Positions 47,731-59,386 of a stretch of 64,000 nucleotides of DNA are shown one piece after another. How positions within the stretch are numbered: position 1 is the first letter of the stretch; the number at the start of each line of letters is the position of its first letter. The DNA lies in assembly GCA_024291935.2 (NCBI GenBank), contig CM044309.1, positions 32,078,001 through 32,142,000 of the forward strand, in the 5' to 3' direction. The notes under the pieces are model-generated. The model ran no database searches. It saw only the letters and a program-made list of their open reading frames with translations, and had not been told where the DNA came from. The position numbers were made by a program, and so were the translations under genes. The DNA comes from Okapia johnstoni. Taxonomy: Eukaryota > Chordata > Mammalia > Artiodactyla > Giraffidae.

Positions 47731-47741
47731 TCATATGACCC

Positions 47742-47959
47742 AGAAAGAAAGTAAAAGTGAAGTCGCTCAGTCTTGTCCAACTCTTTGCGACCCCATGGAC
47801 TGTAGCCCACCAGGCTCCTCCATCCATGGAATTTTCCAGGCAAGAATACTGGAGTGGGTTGCCATTTCCTTCTCCAGGGGATCTTCCCAACCCAGGGATC
47901 AAACCCAGGTCTCCTGCATTACAGGCAGACGCTTTACAATCTGAGCCACCAGGGAAGCC
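47742..47959 (-). mobile_element. Bov-tA SINE
   Basis: Complete on the minus strand. The flanks TCATATGACCC (47731-47741) and TCATGTGACCC (47960-47970) form an 11-bp target-site duplication with one difference. Confidence 0.95.
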
Positions 47960-48080
47960 TCATGTGACCCGAGTTAACCACCAAAACATGTCATCCTCAT
48001 GGCCAGGATGGGCTCATGACCTGAAACTGAGCCAAACCATAGATATTCTTGTCCTTTCAACTAGTCTATTCAATTAACAT

Positions 48081-48311
48081 AGTTGTCTCTTGAACAACAC
48101 AAGTTTGAACTCCATGGGTCCACTTATATGTGGATTTTTCAATAGTAAATCTGATCGTTGGACATGATCTGCAGTTGGTTGAATGTGTGGATGCAGAACT
48201 GCAGATACAGAGAAACTGTGGATGAGAAGGGCTGACTGTAAGTTATACATAGATTTGCATCAGTGCAGAGGGTTAGCACCCCTAACCCACATGTTGTTCA
48301 AGGGTCAGTTT
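48081..48311 (+). mobile_element. Tigger-type non-autonomous DNA transposon
   Basis: The left end CTCTTGAACAACAC and the right end ATGTTGTTCAAGGGTCAG are inverted copies. The inside has GTCCACTTATATGTGGATTT and 'gggttagcacccctaacc', as in a familiar mammalian Tigger-derived MITE. No coding capacity. Confidence 0.75.
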
Positions 48312-48434
48312 TCCTTTCTTAGAGTAAAGAGTAAAAGAAATTTCTCTTTTCTCTTGGTTTTAATTCCTATAAATTGAAATGCCAAATGAAAAGACATTTT
48401 CTCTGTCTCATTCTATTATTAAGAAAATAGTGTG

Positions 48435-48665
48435 TCAGGAACCATGGTCACATTTGGTTCATCTAAATTATCTTAAATAATTTCCACGATGGCTCCCTGA
48501 GGCAGGTACTTCTCTTATCCCTATTTACTCATAAGAACCTGAAACTTGGACATACTGAGTAGCTTTTTAAAGGTCACATGCTAATAAATAAATTGTCTGC
48601 CTTGATTGTCAGCCTTGAAGCCACTCAGTCTGATCTGAAACTCATGCTGTTAACCACTGCACATT
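48435..48665 (-). mobile_element. MIR SINE, diverged
   Basis: MIR-like core as the complement of 'ttaaaggtcacatgctaata' (48568) and the head complement near 48640-48660. Confidence 0.6.
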
Positions 48666-49599
48666 GTCTCTGAAAATTCTAGCAAGCAGAAGGAAAGCCT
48701 ACGTTAAGTATTTTTGCAACATCAAAATAAAATGTGTTTGGAACAGAGGGATGAAGGTGGAGTGGGGGAAATATATGATAGAGAACTACATAATCAGAGG
48801 GGCTGCATTTTGTTCAGCTGTTGGAGATCAAGATATGAACATCTAGAATGGTCGTGGAACAGAAATAGGTAACACTCAATTATCTGAATCCTGGCTGAGG
48901 ACCTGCCAGGCGAAACCTACAACTCGAAGCAGCCTGGTGGCATCACATCACATTCAGTGTGAAGGCCATAGTCTAGAGTATTCTGAGGTTTGCTGGAACT
49001 GAGTATGAGTCTGGTTTGGTGCCCTGTTGATTCATATGTTTGTAGATTAATCAATTTCTTTGTATTTAGTCAGTCATCCTTTTGGTTTTTATTGGCCACC
49101 TACTAACTGCCAGGAATTAGATACCTGGATTATATCAAGGTATCTGCTTTTAAGGAACTCTGAATCTAGAAGAAGAAATAGACGAGTTAAAAAGAAATTA
49201 CAGTGAAGCAATAAGTGTTTGGTAAGTTTTTAAGTTTCTTTTAGAAAAAAGAAAGAAAGAAGAGAAAGTGTAATAGAGTAGATTTGGTAACTGGTCCTAT
49301 TTTGGAACATACTGTTGAGCCAAGGAAGATACTTCTAATATTTACTTTTAATAATTTAATTTATTTAATTATGGATAAATTTAATTCTGGAAATGTTCCA
49401 AGATGCCCTTCTCTCCTGGGGAACACAACAGTTTTATAAATAGCAATCTTCCCCTCTTAAGGTGGCAGGGAGCCATCTTAATTCTTCAGTACCTCTGCTA
49501 GAAGCTACATGTAAAGAATTTTATGCCAAAATACTGTGATATACTTGGGAAAAATATAAGAAATTAGATCCACATGAGATCCAGTTAATTACTGGGTGT

Positions 49600-49893
49600 A
49601 TGATATTGTGAAAATTATTTAACATTTCCCAGCATTAGTTTCTGTAACTGTAACAAGGGGAAGAGTATATGAAGTTTAAATGAATTAATAAATATGAAGT
49701 GTACCTCATGTTAGTAGTCACTGGCTCACAAGTGTTAGTTTTCTTCCCTTGGTTTTTTTCCCATGGTCTCACAGTTTCCCTTTTCTCATTTATCAAACTG
49801 AGATAATAAAATTTACTTGCAAGACTGATCATTCATTGAGAGAATATAAGTTAAAAAAAAAAAGTGTTTGGGACAGAGTTGCTCAATAAATAT
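49600..49893 (+). mobile_element. Two adjacent MIR fragments
   Basis: 49600-49725 carries 'agcattagtttctgtaactg' and 49770-49893 carries 'ttctcatttatcaaactgag', then ACAGAGTTGCTCAATAAATA. Both follow the MIR core-to-3' order on the plus strand, separated by about 45 bases. Confidence 0.55.
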
Positions 49894-50039
49894 AAAATTC
49901 TCCTGGTATCTCTCTTGCATACTTAAAAATATACATGATTTTCAGTCTTCATTGGCAGAAATATTTCTCTGATACATTCTAAGAAGAAAATTTGCACATA
50001 TATGAATAATTATATTCTTGACTCAGGGTCAATTATAGC

Positions 50040-50252
50040 TTGCTTCAGCTCAGTTCAGTCGCTCAGTCGTGTCCAACTCTTTGCGACCCCATGGACTGCA
50101 GCACGTCAGGCCTCCCTGTCCATCACCAACTCCTGGAGTTTACTCAAACTCATGTCCATTGAGTCAGTGATGCCATCCAACCATCTCATCCTCTGTCATC
50201 CCCTTCTCTTACCGCCTTTAATCTTTCTCAGCATTAGGGTCTTGCTTGGGAA
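50040..50252 (-). mobile_element. BovB LINE 3' tail, 5'-truncated
   Basis: The complement of the BovB 3' region, starting with CAGCTCAGTTCAGTCGCTCA (tail remnant) and ending inside 'agcattagggtct'. It has the same order as 57262-57538. Confidence 0.9.
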
Positions 50253-50310
50253 GGCACAATAGAAACTTAAAGCAGGAGGCAGGTCACAAAGACATATAAT
50301 GTATAATGAA

Positions 50311-50486
50311 ACTAGTCAAGACTTTAGGTAAGGTTACATATATTTATACCCATAATGGCTTCTTTAATATTATCCTAATCTTACCAAAAATAAAAGCAAC
50401 TAGTCAAGACTTTAGGTAAGGTTACATATATTTATACCCATAATGGCTTCTTTAATATTATCCTAATCTTACCAAAAATAAAAGCA
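50311..50486. repeat. Exact 88-bp tandem duplication
   Basis: 50311-50398 and 50399-50486 are identical base for base by my reading. The unit starts ACTAGTCAAGACTTTAGGTA and ends AAAATAAAAGCA. It is not a recognised repeat family and has no open frame. Confidence 0.95.
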
Positions 50487-51599
50487 ATACATTGGAGTCA
50501 TAGATGGCTCAAGGAAAACCATTCCTTTATTAGTACTATGGAAATAATACTTTAGAAATAAAATTTTTATTCATTTATCACATATATTTTTATAATAATT
50601 AGCCTGAACCTTGTGGCTGATAGTCTGGTTATGTAGAAGCCCTCTCATTTCTATAAAGTAGTTTCCTACTCTAAGTCAATTCTATTTTCATTTATACCAG
50701 AATGGTGAATAATGCAATGTGGAACTGCTTTTTTTCTGATTTAATACTAGCATAGGAACTCTCCTCTGCAATAATACCTAATTAAAATTCACTGTTGCAG
50801 ATGTGGGTTGTGGACCTGGTCAAAAGGCGTAAACTCCCAACCTACCTTCTGATTGTTTTAGTAGAAGATTTCCAGGCATTATTTTGAATGATGCCAGCCA
50901 TGCATTGCAGGTAATAAGGAAAGTGCAATTTCATACCTAGCTTATTAACTCCTTGGCTTCTGTTGAATATAGCTTTATTTTCCATTTGGTGAGCTGGAAC
51001 TTCCCCTCAGATTAGAAACAAGACAGCCCTTTTCAGTTTATAGCTCTGTTAGGAGTGAGAAATAATAGCACAGAGTTTGATTTTTTATAGTCAATTTTAT
51101 TTCTACTTTAAGGAACAAATTATTTTTCATTACATTTGTAAGTGGAGGCAGAATGGCTCATGGTAAAAGTTGAAGTATGAACAGTCTCAGCAAGGATAAT
51201 TGAAATCTACACATTTAAATCTATTCTATTTTATTTTTTCCAAATAGATATTAGCCCTTACTATATTCAAAACAGTATGCTCAATGCATATATGTTGGAT
51301 TAAGTGTGTTGATATCCATTATTCAGATTGATCCACCAACATTAAATAGGATCTCCTGATTTTATGCAGTTAAGCCATTTAACTAGTCTTAGATAACTTT
51401 GATTTCCTTCTTGTCTTCTTTTTGTTACCCATAAAGTTTTAGAGCCACACTACATTCTCAGAATATATCTGTGTAAGTAAAAGCTAATTTTGTGAGGGAA
51501 ATCTCATGTTAAGAGTCTAAGAGTATATCAAAGAGCCAAATGGGAATGTTTTCTGTTTACCTAGTCTCTTTTATTCCTCAGGAGATTTAAAATTGACTA
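50487..51599. other. No recognised gene
   Basis: AT-rich with nothing assigned. Confidence 0.35.
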
Positions 51600-52168
51600 G
51601 TGTGGCAGGTAGGTTCTAAGATGTCTCCCAAAGATCCTTATCTCCTTCTCATTCACATCCTCTTGGAGTCCCTACCCATTGAACGTGGGCTTGTCTAGTG
51701 ACTTGCTTCTAGCTAATCCCTAGAATAGGGGAAAGATGTTGGGATGCCATTTTTGTGATTAGGTGACATGAAATTATGACTTCCATCTTGCTAGCAGAAT
51801 CTCTGTTGCCATCTCAATTTGCATACTGCCATCTTAGGAAAGGTCATGTGGCAAGGAACTGAGATATACTTCTAGCCAATAGCCAGCTGGGAACAGAAGT
51901 CTGCAGTCCAATGACCCTTGACAAACTGGATTTTGCCAACAAGCCTGTGACCTTGGAAGTGGATCCTTTCTCATTCAAGCCTTCAGATGAGACCACAGCC
52001 CTGGACAAGTGTCTTGGCTGAAGCCTGTGAAAGACCCTGAAACAGACAACCTAACCAAGCTGTGCATAAATTCCTGACCCACAGAAGCTGTGAGATAATA
52101 AATGTGGTTTTTTTTAAGCTGCTAAATCTGTTACAATTTGTGATGTAGCAATAGGTAACTAATGTGAT
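51600..52168 (+). mobile_element. MLT1-like MaLR LTR
   Basis: The start TGTGGCAGGTAGGTTCTAAGATG, taken in parts, the middle 'cctgtgaccttggaagtgg' and the end 'gacccacagaagctgtgaga' followed by 'agcaataggtaactaatg' match the layout of an ancient mammalian MaLR LTR of MLT1 type. The polyadenylation-type AATAAA is at 52098. No internal retroviral region flanks it. Confidence 0.6.
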
Positions 52169-52304
52169 TAGATAATTTTTAAATCTTTGAATTCTCATCA
52201 GTCCTACACTAACTTAACTGATAAATTACTTGGTTTTTACTTTACCTAATCTTTATTTTGCTTTTATGAGAACATAAATAATATAGTAAAATGGCCACAA
52301 GGCT

Positions 52305-52437
52305 GCTGCTGCTGCTGCTAAGTCGCTTCAGTCCTGTCCGACTCTGTGCAACCCCATAGACGGCAGCCCACCAGGCTCCCCCGTCCCTGGGATTCTCCAG
52401 GCAAGAGTACTGGAGTGAGTTGCCATTGCCTTCTCCA
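52305..52437 (-). mobile_element. Bov-A SINE monomer
   Basis: A single Bov-A unit with a (GCT)n end at 52305-52320. The exact 12-bp target-site duplication GGCCACAAGGCT lies at 52293-52304 and 52438-52449. Confidence 0.95.
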
Positions 52438-52449
52438 GGCCACAAGGCT

Positions 52450-53145
52450 AAATGAGCATAAATTTATTCCTAGAGTCCCTATTGTCTTTTGTCCCAGGTC
52501 AGGTATTAAAGTCTGGTTGTCGGATACTATCCATTATGGAAGACTTGTTGCTTATTTTACACTTAACCCCTTGGAGCCTCTGTGCTTTTTTTTACAAAAT
52601 GAAAATAATAAGGCTAACTTCTGTTGAAGTCTGCATTGCATTGAATGCTTTATATTCAACATCAACTTTAATCATCAAATCTTATTTTGTGTGCAGAAAG
52701 TCTCTACGACAAAGAAAAAATTAAAAGTGTATTATTGAGTGATGTTAGTAAGATGGCAGAACAGAAAGCTCTGGATTCTTCATTTACCCAACGTCCTAAT
52801 TCAACCATGACACAAAGACAAAAATCCCTTTGTGAGACATCCAGAAACTGGTTCAAAGCCTCGTGTAACCTTGTGTGTGTGTGTGTCAGTCGCTCATGTA
52901 ACCATGGCAAGCAGGAAACTAGGGACATTGAAGTCAGTAAAGAAATCTGAGACACCCTCTGTGTGTAATTTCTACCCCCAGCATAGCACTATATGATCAG
53001 AAGGAAATCCCCAAGATCTCTGCCTCTTTCAGGGAAAGGAATGAGTTGAACCTGACACCTAATGACCCAGCTTCTCTGGAGGCTTCCCAGAAGACTGGCT
53101 TTTGTATTACTTGTTTCAGGGTGCTGATGGAACCTGGAATACTCC
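52450..53145. other. No recognised gene; short (GT)n
   Basis: 52873-52889 is (GT)n leading into CAGTCGCTCATG, which looks like the last few bases of a SINE. The frames 52452-52955 overlap in different frames and show no domain. Confidence 0.35.
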
Positions 53146-53275
53146 GGTGGTTTAGTTGCTAAGTCATGTAAAACTCATGGCGACCACATGGACTGTAGCC
53201 CACCAGGTTCCTCTGTCCATGGGATTTCCCAGGCAAGAATACTGGAATGGGTTGCCCTTTCCTTCTTCAGCCACC
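53146..53275 (-). mobile_element. Bov-tA SINE, body only
   Basis: The BovB-derived body is on the minus strand and the head is missing. GAAACTCATGG-like changes show it is an older copy. Confidence 0.85.
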
Positions 53276-53660
53276 TTTAGACCATTGAGACCAGAGATGG
53301 TGGTTTAGGCTAATAATTATTATAGCCCTCCTCCCAGATCAGCACAGAGTGAGCAGAGGAAAAATACCAGCTCCAAATTTCTCCTTGTGGAAAGGAAAAT
53401 CACACATCCGAAACACCCAAGTTTTCAGGAGACAGCCAAGAGGACTGACTTCTGTCTTGTCTATCTTAGAGCACTAAGAAGACCTGGCATACCCCTTCTG
53501 TCTGGGAGCAAAGTTGGCAATCTGAACTAGCAGCTGCTGTATAGCCCCTCCACCCAGCTCAGCATGGGGCAATATGGTTTTTCTGTGTCAAAAATACATG
53601 AAGTTGTAATTCTGATAGCTTTACCGGTAAGTGGTACTGATACAGTAAATTTACTGACAA

Positions 53661-53951
53661 AAGTGAAAGTCGCTCAGTCATGTCTGGCTCTTCACGGCCC
53701 CATGGACTACACAGTCCATGGAATTCTCCGGGTCAAGATACTGGAGTGGGTAGCCTTTCCCTTCTCCAGGGGATCTTCCCAACCCAGGTCTCCCACATTG
53801 CAGGCAGATTCTTTACCAGCTGAGCCACAAGGGAAGCCCAAGAATACTGGAGTGAGTAGCCTATCCCTTCTCCAGTGGATCTTCCTGACCCAGGAATCAA
53901 ACCGGGGTCTCCTGCATTGCAGGCAGATTCTTTACCAACTGAGCTACCAAA
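53661..53951 (-). mobile_element. Bov-tA SINE with a second tRNA head
   Basis: On the minus strand an extra head (53847-53951) is joined to a complete Bov-tA (53661-53840). The joint at about 53842 repeats AAGAATACTGGAGTGAGTAG. The inner body has lost about 16 bases around 53710. Same architecture as 24726-25054. The plus frame 53564-54043 simply reads through it. Confidence 0.88.
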
Positions 53952-54351
53952 GGATTTGCTTCCCCTCCAGTAATGTAGGAAAGTGGCCGTTGCCTTATAT
54001 TCTGGATAACTTGTATATCATCAACTTTTTAAGTATTTTATAACGTGACGGGTGAAAACAGTGTCTCACTGTAATTTTATTTGCACTCATTTTCTAGTAA
54101 GGATGAACAAAACTGCATATGATTAGTGGCTGTTTTTTCTATAAATCCTTAAAATTTTTGATTGTTAATTTTTTTGTTGGTGATTTATGGGCACTATTTT
54201 ATATATTAGGGAGATTGGCCCTTGTTTTCTTAGATATAAGTTGAAAATAGTTTTTCTCATTTTGCCCTTGAGAATTTTGATTTTGATTATTATAAGTTTT
54301 GCCATGCTAAAATCTTTTACTATCAAATTTTCACACTTTTTATCTTATTGA

Positions 54352-54560
54352 AAGTGAGAATGCTAGTCGCTCAGTTGTGTCTCACTCTTTGCAACTCATG
54401 AACTATAGGCCACCGGGCTCCTCTGTCCATGGAATTCTCCAGGCAAGAATACTGGAGTGGGTTGCCATTCACTTCTCCAGGGGATCTTCCCGACCCAGGG
54501 ATGGAACCCGGGTCTCCTGCTTTGCAGAAGGATTCTTTACCATCTGAGCCACCGGGAATG
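54352..54560 (-). mobile_element. Bov-tA SINE
   Basis: Complete on the minus strand and inserted in the old L1 remnant. The head ends at CACCGGGAATG. Confidence 0.92.
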
Positions 54561-55187
54561 TTTTTAATGTGTTTGGGGAGACATTTACAACTCAGACATC
54601 ATATATCAAAAATTGCTACCATGGTTTCTTCTTCTCCTTTTTATGATTTTTTTTAAGTTATATTATTGATCCAAGTAGACTTTTCTTTCAGATGACCATC
54701 CAGTTATTCTGATACCATGGATTGAATAAACTTTCTGTTCTTCACTGATTTTACATGTTATCTTTTTCATGTGCTTAATCCCCACATACATTTGGGACTG
54801 TATTTTGAGTTATTTTTTTGTCCTTTGTATCTATTAATTCCTGTATCTATAATATATTCTGTAAATCATTTTGCCTTATACAACATTTTAACATCTTTTA
54901 AGCTTGCCCCCTCTCAATATTCTTCTTTTGTAGAATTACCTTGGATAATCTTAGTGATTCTTTTACACTGACTTTGAAATCAGCTTTTTGTTTCACAAAT
55001 AAATGAGTGGCAATTTTTTATAAAATTGCACCAGACTTACAGGTTGATTTGAAAAGAACTGGTATTATAAAGTTGTCAGATTTTTCCATCTAAGATCACT
55101 GTATGCCTTGGCATTTGCTCAAGTCTCTTTTTTGTCTCTATGAAGAAATTCTCAGTTGTCTTTATATAGTAAAGACTATTGGTAAGT

Positions 55188-55385
55188 TGGCGTTCCTGGT
55201 GGCTCAGACGATAAAGAATCTGCCTGCAATACAGGAGACCTGGGTTCGATCCCTGGGTCAGGAAGATCCCCTGGAGAAGGGAAAGGCTACCCACTCCATA
55301 TTCTTGCCTGCAGAATTTCATGGGCAGAGGAGACACACCAAGGGGTCATAAAGAGTTGGACATGACTGTGCAAATAACACAAACT
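55188..55385 (+). mobile_element. Bov-tA SINE
   Basis: tRNA head with intact-looking B-box GGTTCGATCCC (55242) and body on the plus strand. The body has several small changes (CACACCAAGGGGTCATAAAG). Confidence 0.92.
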
Positions 55386-55480
55386 GTTAAGTTAACTAAG
55401 CTTTTTTTTTTCTGTTATGAATCAAGCAATTTTTCTTTAAAACAACTAATTTTCATTCTATTTAGGAAGGCTATTAATTT

Positions 55481-56080
55481 TTAGCTATAAAATTTGTGCC
55501 CAAAATTCTTGCTAAATTACTTATCTGTAATAGAAAAATTGCAAAAAATACTACTGAAAAAATTTCGTGGGGTTCATGAATCATGTTTTGCCTCTTCATG
55601 CTCTAGCTCATGGTTGCCTCTGATTCCCTGCCAAACTCTTACTTGCTCCTATGGAGACTGTGTGAGAATTTCTTTGGATTATTCACTCAGGATCTTGGGT
55701 TCTATGATGTATTCATATGCAGCCAGTAATGCTAGATGGCTTCTCAGAATGGTATCACCAGTCTGTACTCCTGTCAGCAGAGCACAAGAGCATATTCTCC
55801 CACAATCCCCACCACTTGCTTGTATGAAATGTGTTTTCTATATGCCAGTTGCTTGCACTTTAATTTCTCCTGTGTCATGATTGGTCATATATTTTTTTCA
55901 AAATCTTCATTTTCTAATCTATCACATATATTCTTTATAAAAATGATACCATACCAATTTCATGTTATTGCTAGGTAAGATTCTTAATATATTATTTGCA
56001 TTTGAGGCTGATAAGGTTCTTTCAAGCTTTACAATTTTGTGATTTAAAAAAAACAGTTTTAAAAAGATGACATCAATTTT
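55481..56080. other. No recognised gene; possible L1 fragment
   Basis: 55730-55870 has a weak resemblance to the minus-strand end of L1 ORF2 ('actcctgtcagcagagcac'). The 128-residue frame 55494-55880 shows no domain. Confidence 0.3.
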
Positions 56081-56119
56081 AAAAACATTCAGTTCACAAC
56101 AAAGGAAACTATAAGCAAG

Positions 56120-56857
56120 GTGAAAAGACAGCCTTCAGAATGGGAGAAAATAATAGCAAACGAAGCAACAGACAAACAATTAATCTCGAAAATATACAAG
56201 CAACTCCTGCAGCTGAATTCCAGAAAAATAAACGACCCAATCAAAAAATGGGCCAAAGAACTAAACAGACATTTCTCCAAAGAAGACATACAGATGGCTA
56301 ACAAACACATGAAAAGATGCTCAACATCACTCATTATTAGAGAAATGCAAATCAAAACCACAATGAGGTACCATTACACACCAGTCAGAATGGCCGCTAT
56401 CCAAAAGTCTACAAGCAATAAATGCTGGAGAGGGTGTGGAGAAAAGGGAACCCTCTTACACTGTTGGTGGGAATGCAAACTAGTACAGCCACTATGGAGA
56501 ACAGTGTGGAGATTCCTTAAAAAACTGGGAATAGAACTGCCATATGACCCAGCAATCCCACTGCTAGGCATATATACCGAGGAAACCAGAATTGAAAGAG
56601 ACGCGTGTACCCCAATGTTCATCGCAGCACTGTTTACAATAGCCAGGACATGGAAGCAACCTAGATGTCCATCGGCAGATGAATGGATAAGGAAGCTGTG
56701 GTACATATACACAATGGAATATTACTCAGCCATTAAAAAGAATACATTTGAATCGGTTCTATTGAGATGGATGAAACTGGAGCCCATTATACAGAGTGAA
56801 GTGAGCCAGAAAGAAAAGCACCAATACAGTATACTAATGCATGTATATGGAATTTGA
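56120..56857 (+). pseudogene. L1 ORF2 C-terminal fragment, open frame
   Basis: An uninterrupted 245-residue frame covering the C-terminal fifth of L1 ORF2. It holds the cysteine-rich motif C-x3-C-x7-H-x4-C ([18 protein letters not shown], about residues 104-121) and the usual end ([11 protein letters not shown], then [11 protein letters not shown]). The endonuclease and reverse transcriptase are absent because of 5' truncation, so it cannot move. The first methionine is internal to the real ORF2 and no promoter is visible. The open frame shows that the copy is young, not that it is expressed. Confidence 0.92.
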
Positions 56858-57065
56858 AAGATGGTAATGGTAACCCTATATGTGAGACAGAATAAGAGAC
56901 ACAGATGCATAGAACAGTCCTGTGGACTCTGAGGGAGAAGGTGAGGGTTGGACGTTCTGGGACAATAACATTGAAACATGTATATTGTCATATGTGAAGC
57001 AGAACACCATTCCATGTTCTATGCATGGGACGGATGCTCAAGGATGGAGCGTTGGGATGACACAG

Positions 57066-57113
57066 AGGGATGGGAGGGGGAGGGAGGTGGGAGGAGGGTT
57101 TGGGAGGGGGAGC
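57066..57113 (+). other. G-rich tract with G-quadruplex potential
   Basis: In the L1 3' UTR, runs of three to five G are separated by single A, T or short spacers (GGGATGGGAGGGGGAGGG onward). More than four runs fall within about 45 bases on the plus strand. L1 3' UTRs are known to carry such tracts. Confidence 0.75.
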
Positions 57114-57261
57114 ACATGTGAACCCATGGCTGATTCATGTCAATGTATGGCAAAAACTACTACAATATTGTAAAGTAATTAGCCCCCAACTAAAATAAAG
57201 AAAAAAAAAAAATAAGAGTTTAAAAAAAAAAATAAAAACATTAAAAAAAAAAAAAAAAACA

Positions 57262-57538
57262 TTCAGTTCAGTTCAGTTCAGTTCAGTCACTCAGTCGTGT
57301 CCCACTCTTTGCAACCCCATGAATCGCAGCACACCAGGCCTCCCTGTCCATCACCAACTCCCGGAGTCTACCCAAACCCATGTTTATCGAGTCGGTGATG
57401 CCATCCAGACATCTCATCCTCTGTCGTCCCCTTCTCCCCCTGCCCCCAATCCTTCCCAGCATTAGGGTCTTTTCCAATGAGTCAACTCTTCACATGAGGT
57501 GTCCAAAGTATTGGCGTTTCAGCTTCAACATCAGTCCT
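57262..57538 (-). mobile_element. BovB LINE 3' end, 5'-truncated
   Basis: The complement of the BovB 3' region. The (TTCAG)n tail is at 57262-57287 in five units, then the body up to GGCGTTTCAGCTTCAACATC. Part of its tail was copied to 56086-56096 when the L1 inserted. Confidence 0.93.
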
Positions 57539-59249
57539 TGTTTTACAAGCAAAGGTTTACAAGCAAAGGTTTTACTTGTAAATTTCCCACAAGCTGCCTG
57601 TCTAAATATAACAGGAAGTATCTAAAAATTCTAAGGAAAAAAAGAAAAAACTAGGATAGGGATGAGCGAGAAGTCAAGGTAGGCACAGCTATTATTTCAG
57701 AAATATATTTACTCATTTAATAAACATCTACAAAGTGTATTATGTGCTGGACACTATAATGAAAGCTGATGATACACAGATGAGTAAGACGGTCACCTCC
57801 CTTGGAAAACACGTGTCCAGTGGAGGAGAGAGGCATGTACAAACAAATGATCTGCAAATATAACTACAGGAACATTAGCAAAGCACAGGGGACAGAAGTT
57901 TCTTTCCATTTTATGACTCAGATTTTCCGGCCTTAAATTAATGTGTTTATTATAATGATGACACATTTTCAGAGTCATATTAGGGAAGAAATAGAGAAAA
58001 AATAGAGTTGAGTCCATTGATTGTTGGATTTGGTCAACAAATATTTATTGAATGACTCATTTTATCATTGTTCCAGGTGTCAGGGATACAAATATTTTAT
58101 ATCGGGAGTAAGCAAACATAATGCTTCAGAGGACAAAAGGAGCATACAGTGACCTGAACCTGTTAAGGACGTCCTTAGGCAGAGATGTAATAAATAAAGT
58201 TGGTTTCCTCCTGTAATCTTCTACCACTATTCAAGGCTGAGATGGGTATAAGCAGATTTATGGTATGTGATAGCAGAGCAGAGGTCAGTTGTGAAAAGTC
58301 TATGAAGTCATAAAAACTAGAGGTGATGTAGATTTTAAAATTAGATACCAGTCATTTTATTTCTAAGGCAGTAATGTGGTCCTTTGAAGCCCAGAGTTTC
58401 TAGGGAAGTGCAACATTGAAACATTTTTTTCTTCAAATCTCCTCCATTCTGTTCTTCCTTCATTACATAGAACTCCAAGGTTTATATAGGACTGACTCCA
58501 TCCCTAGGTCAACTGGAATAATCCTGTCCTCCTTACCCTATTGAGTGGTTCATTGGCATCTTGAGAAGCCTGCATGGATGAGCTGCACTTTGAAGATAGA
58601 GTAAAATTTGGATAAGTGGAGAACAAAACACGGGCAATAGTGAAGAAACAGGAATATGCAAGGTTTGCTCAGGAAGTGTGAGCAAACCTTTTTAACACCT
58701 AAAGCCACCTAAGTGATTAAATTCCGTCCTTTCATTCACTTAGCTAATACTGAATGGTATATAGTACTGTATCAATAGACAGGTTTCAACAAAGGAAGTT
58801 GCCTCAAGATTGAGAAAATTCACTGTCAAAATAAACTCACTGACTTTAGAACTAAAAAGGCCTAGGTCATAATCTTGAACAATACGTTCATTTTCAGGTA
58901 CAGAAACTGGACCCCAGATAGCTTAAGGGGATGGAAGCAGTAAAATATGAGGGGAAAAGTACAAGTTGCAAGAATCATTTAAACTCTCTTTCTTTAATTT
59001 CTAGCCCTGGAAAATTTGCAGGAATGACACAAGAAACTGTTGTAATTTGGGAAAAGGGCATGTACGAAGCACCAGACACAAAATAGATACCAAATAAATA
59101 TTCCCTTTCATTTTCGTTCTTCCCTTTATTGATAGTAATTAGTCATGCTAAGGCAGAATTAGAAATAACTTTACCTGGACTCCCAAGAGAGTTCTTCCCA
59201 CACAGTACAACAGTCCTTTTTTAGAAATCCCATAAGGAACCACAGAGGG
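57539..59249. other. No recognised gene
   Basis: TTTACAAGCAAAGG is repeated in tandem at 57542-57571. Old mammalian motifs occur at 57715-57800 and 58033-58095 (AACAAATATTTATTGAATGA). A weak MIR-like piece lies near 58880-58935. Nothing coding is recognised. Confidence 0.35.
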
Positions 59250-59373
59250 CTCTGCTAAATCGCTTCAGTCGTGTCTAACTCTTTGCTATCTATGGACTGT
59301 AGCCTGCCAGGCTCCTCTGTCCAAGGGATTCTCCAGGCAAGGAACTGGAGTGGGTTGCCATTTCCTTCTCCAA
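59250..59373 (-). mobile_element. Bov-A SINE monomer
   Basis: A single Bov-A unit next to the BovB tail, with a damaged middle (TTGCTATCTATGG). Confidence 0.88.
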
Positions 59374-59386
59374 CAGAAGCCTCTCA

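Larger units (their letters stand above)
54050..55480 (-). mobile_element. Old L1M remnant, cut by two SINEs
   Basis: Minus-strand L1 text of the ORF2 region: 'atatattagggagattggccc' and 'ttttctcattttgcccttga' at the left, and the 'ttctcagttgtctttatatag' block at the right. SINEs at 54352-54560 and 55188-55385 interrupt it. Decayed beyond any frame. Confidence 0.5.
56081..57270 (+). mobile_element. L1 LINE 3' end, inserted at a BovB tail
   Basis: A 5'-truncated L1 (56097-57254) with an exact 16-bp target-site duplication AAAAACATTCAGTTCA at 56081-56096 and 57255-57270. The pre-insertion junction TTTT/AAAAA is a perfect L1 endonuclease target. The 3' UTR carries a G-rich block and ends in a broken A tail (57200-57254). 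Confidence 0.96.

Noticed and set aside
47666..48077. Overlapping frames of about 100 residues, similar to frames at 6057, 24730, 33714 and 53564
   Set aside because: All are read-through of Bov-tA SINE sequence. They resemble each other because the SINE is the same.
57241..57290. CRISPR-like or satellite repeats in the TTCAG units
   Set aside because: This is the normal pentamer tail of BovB on the minus strand.
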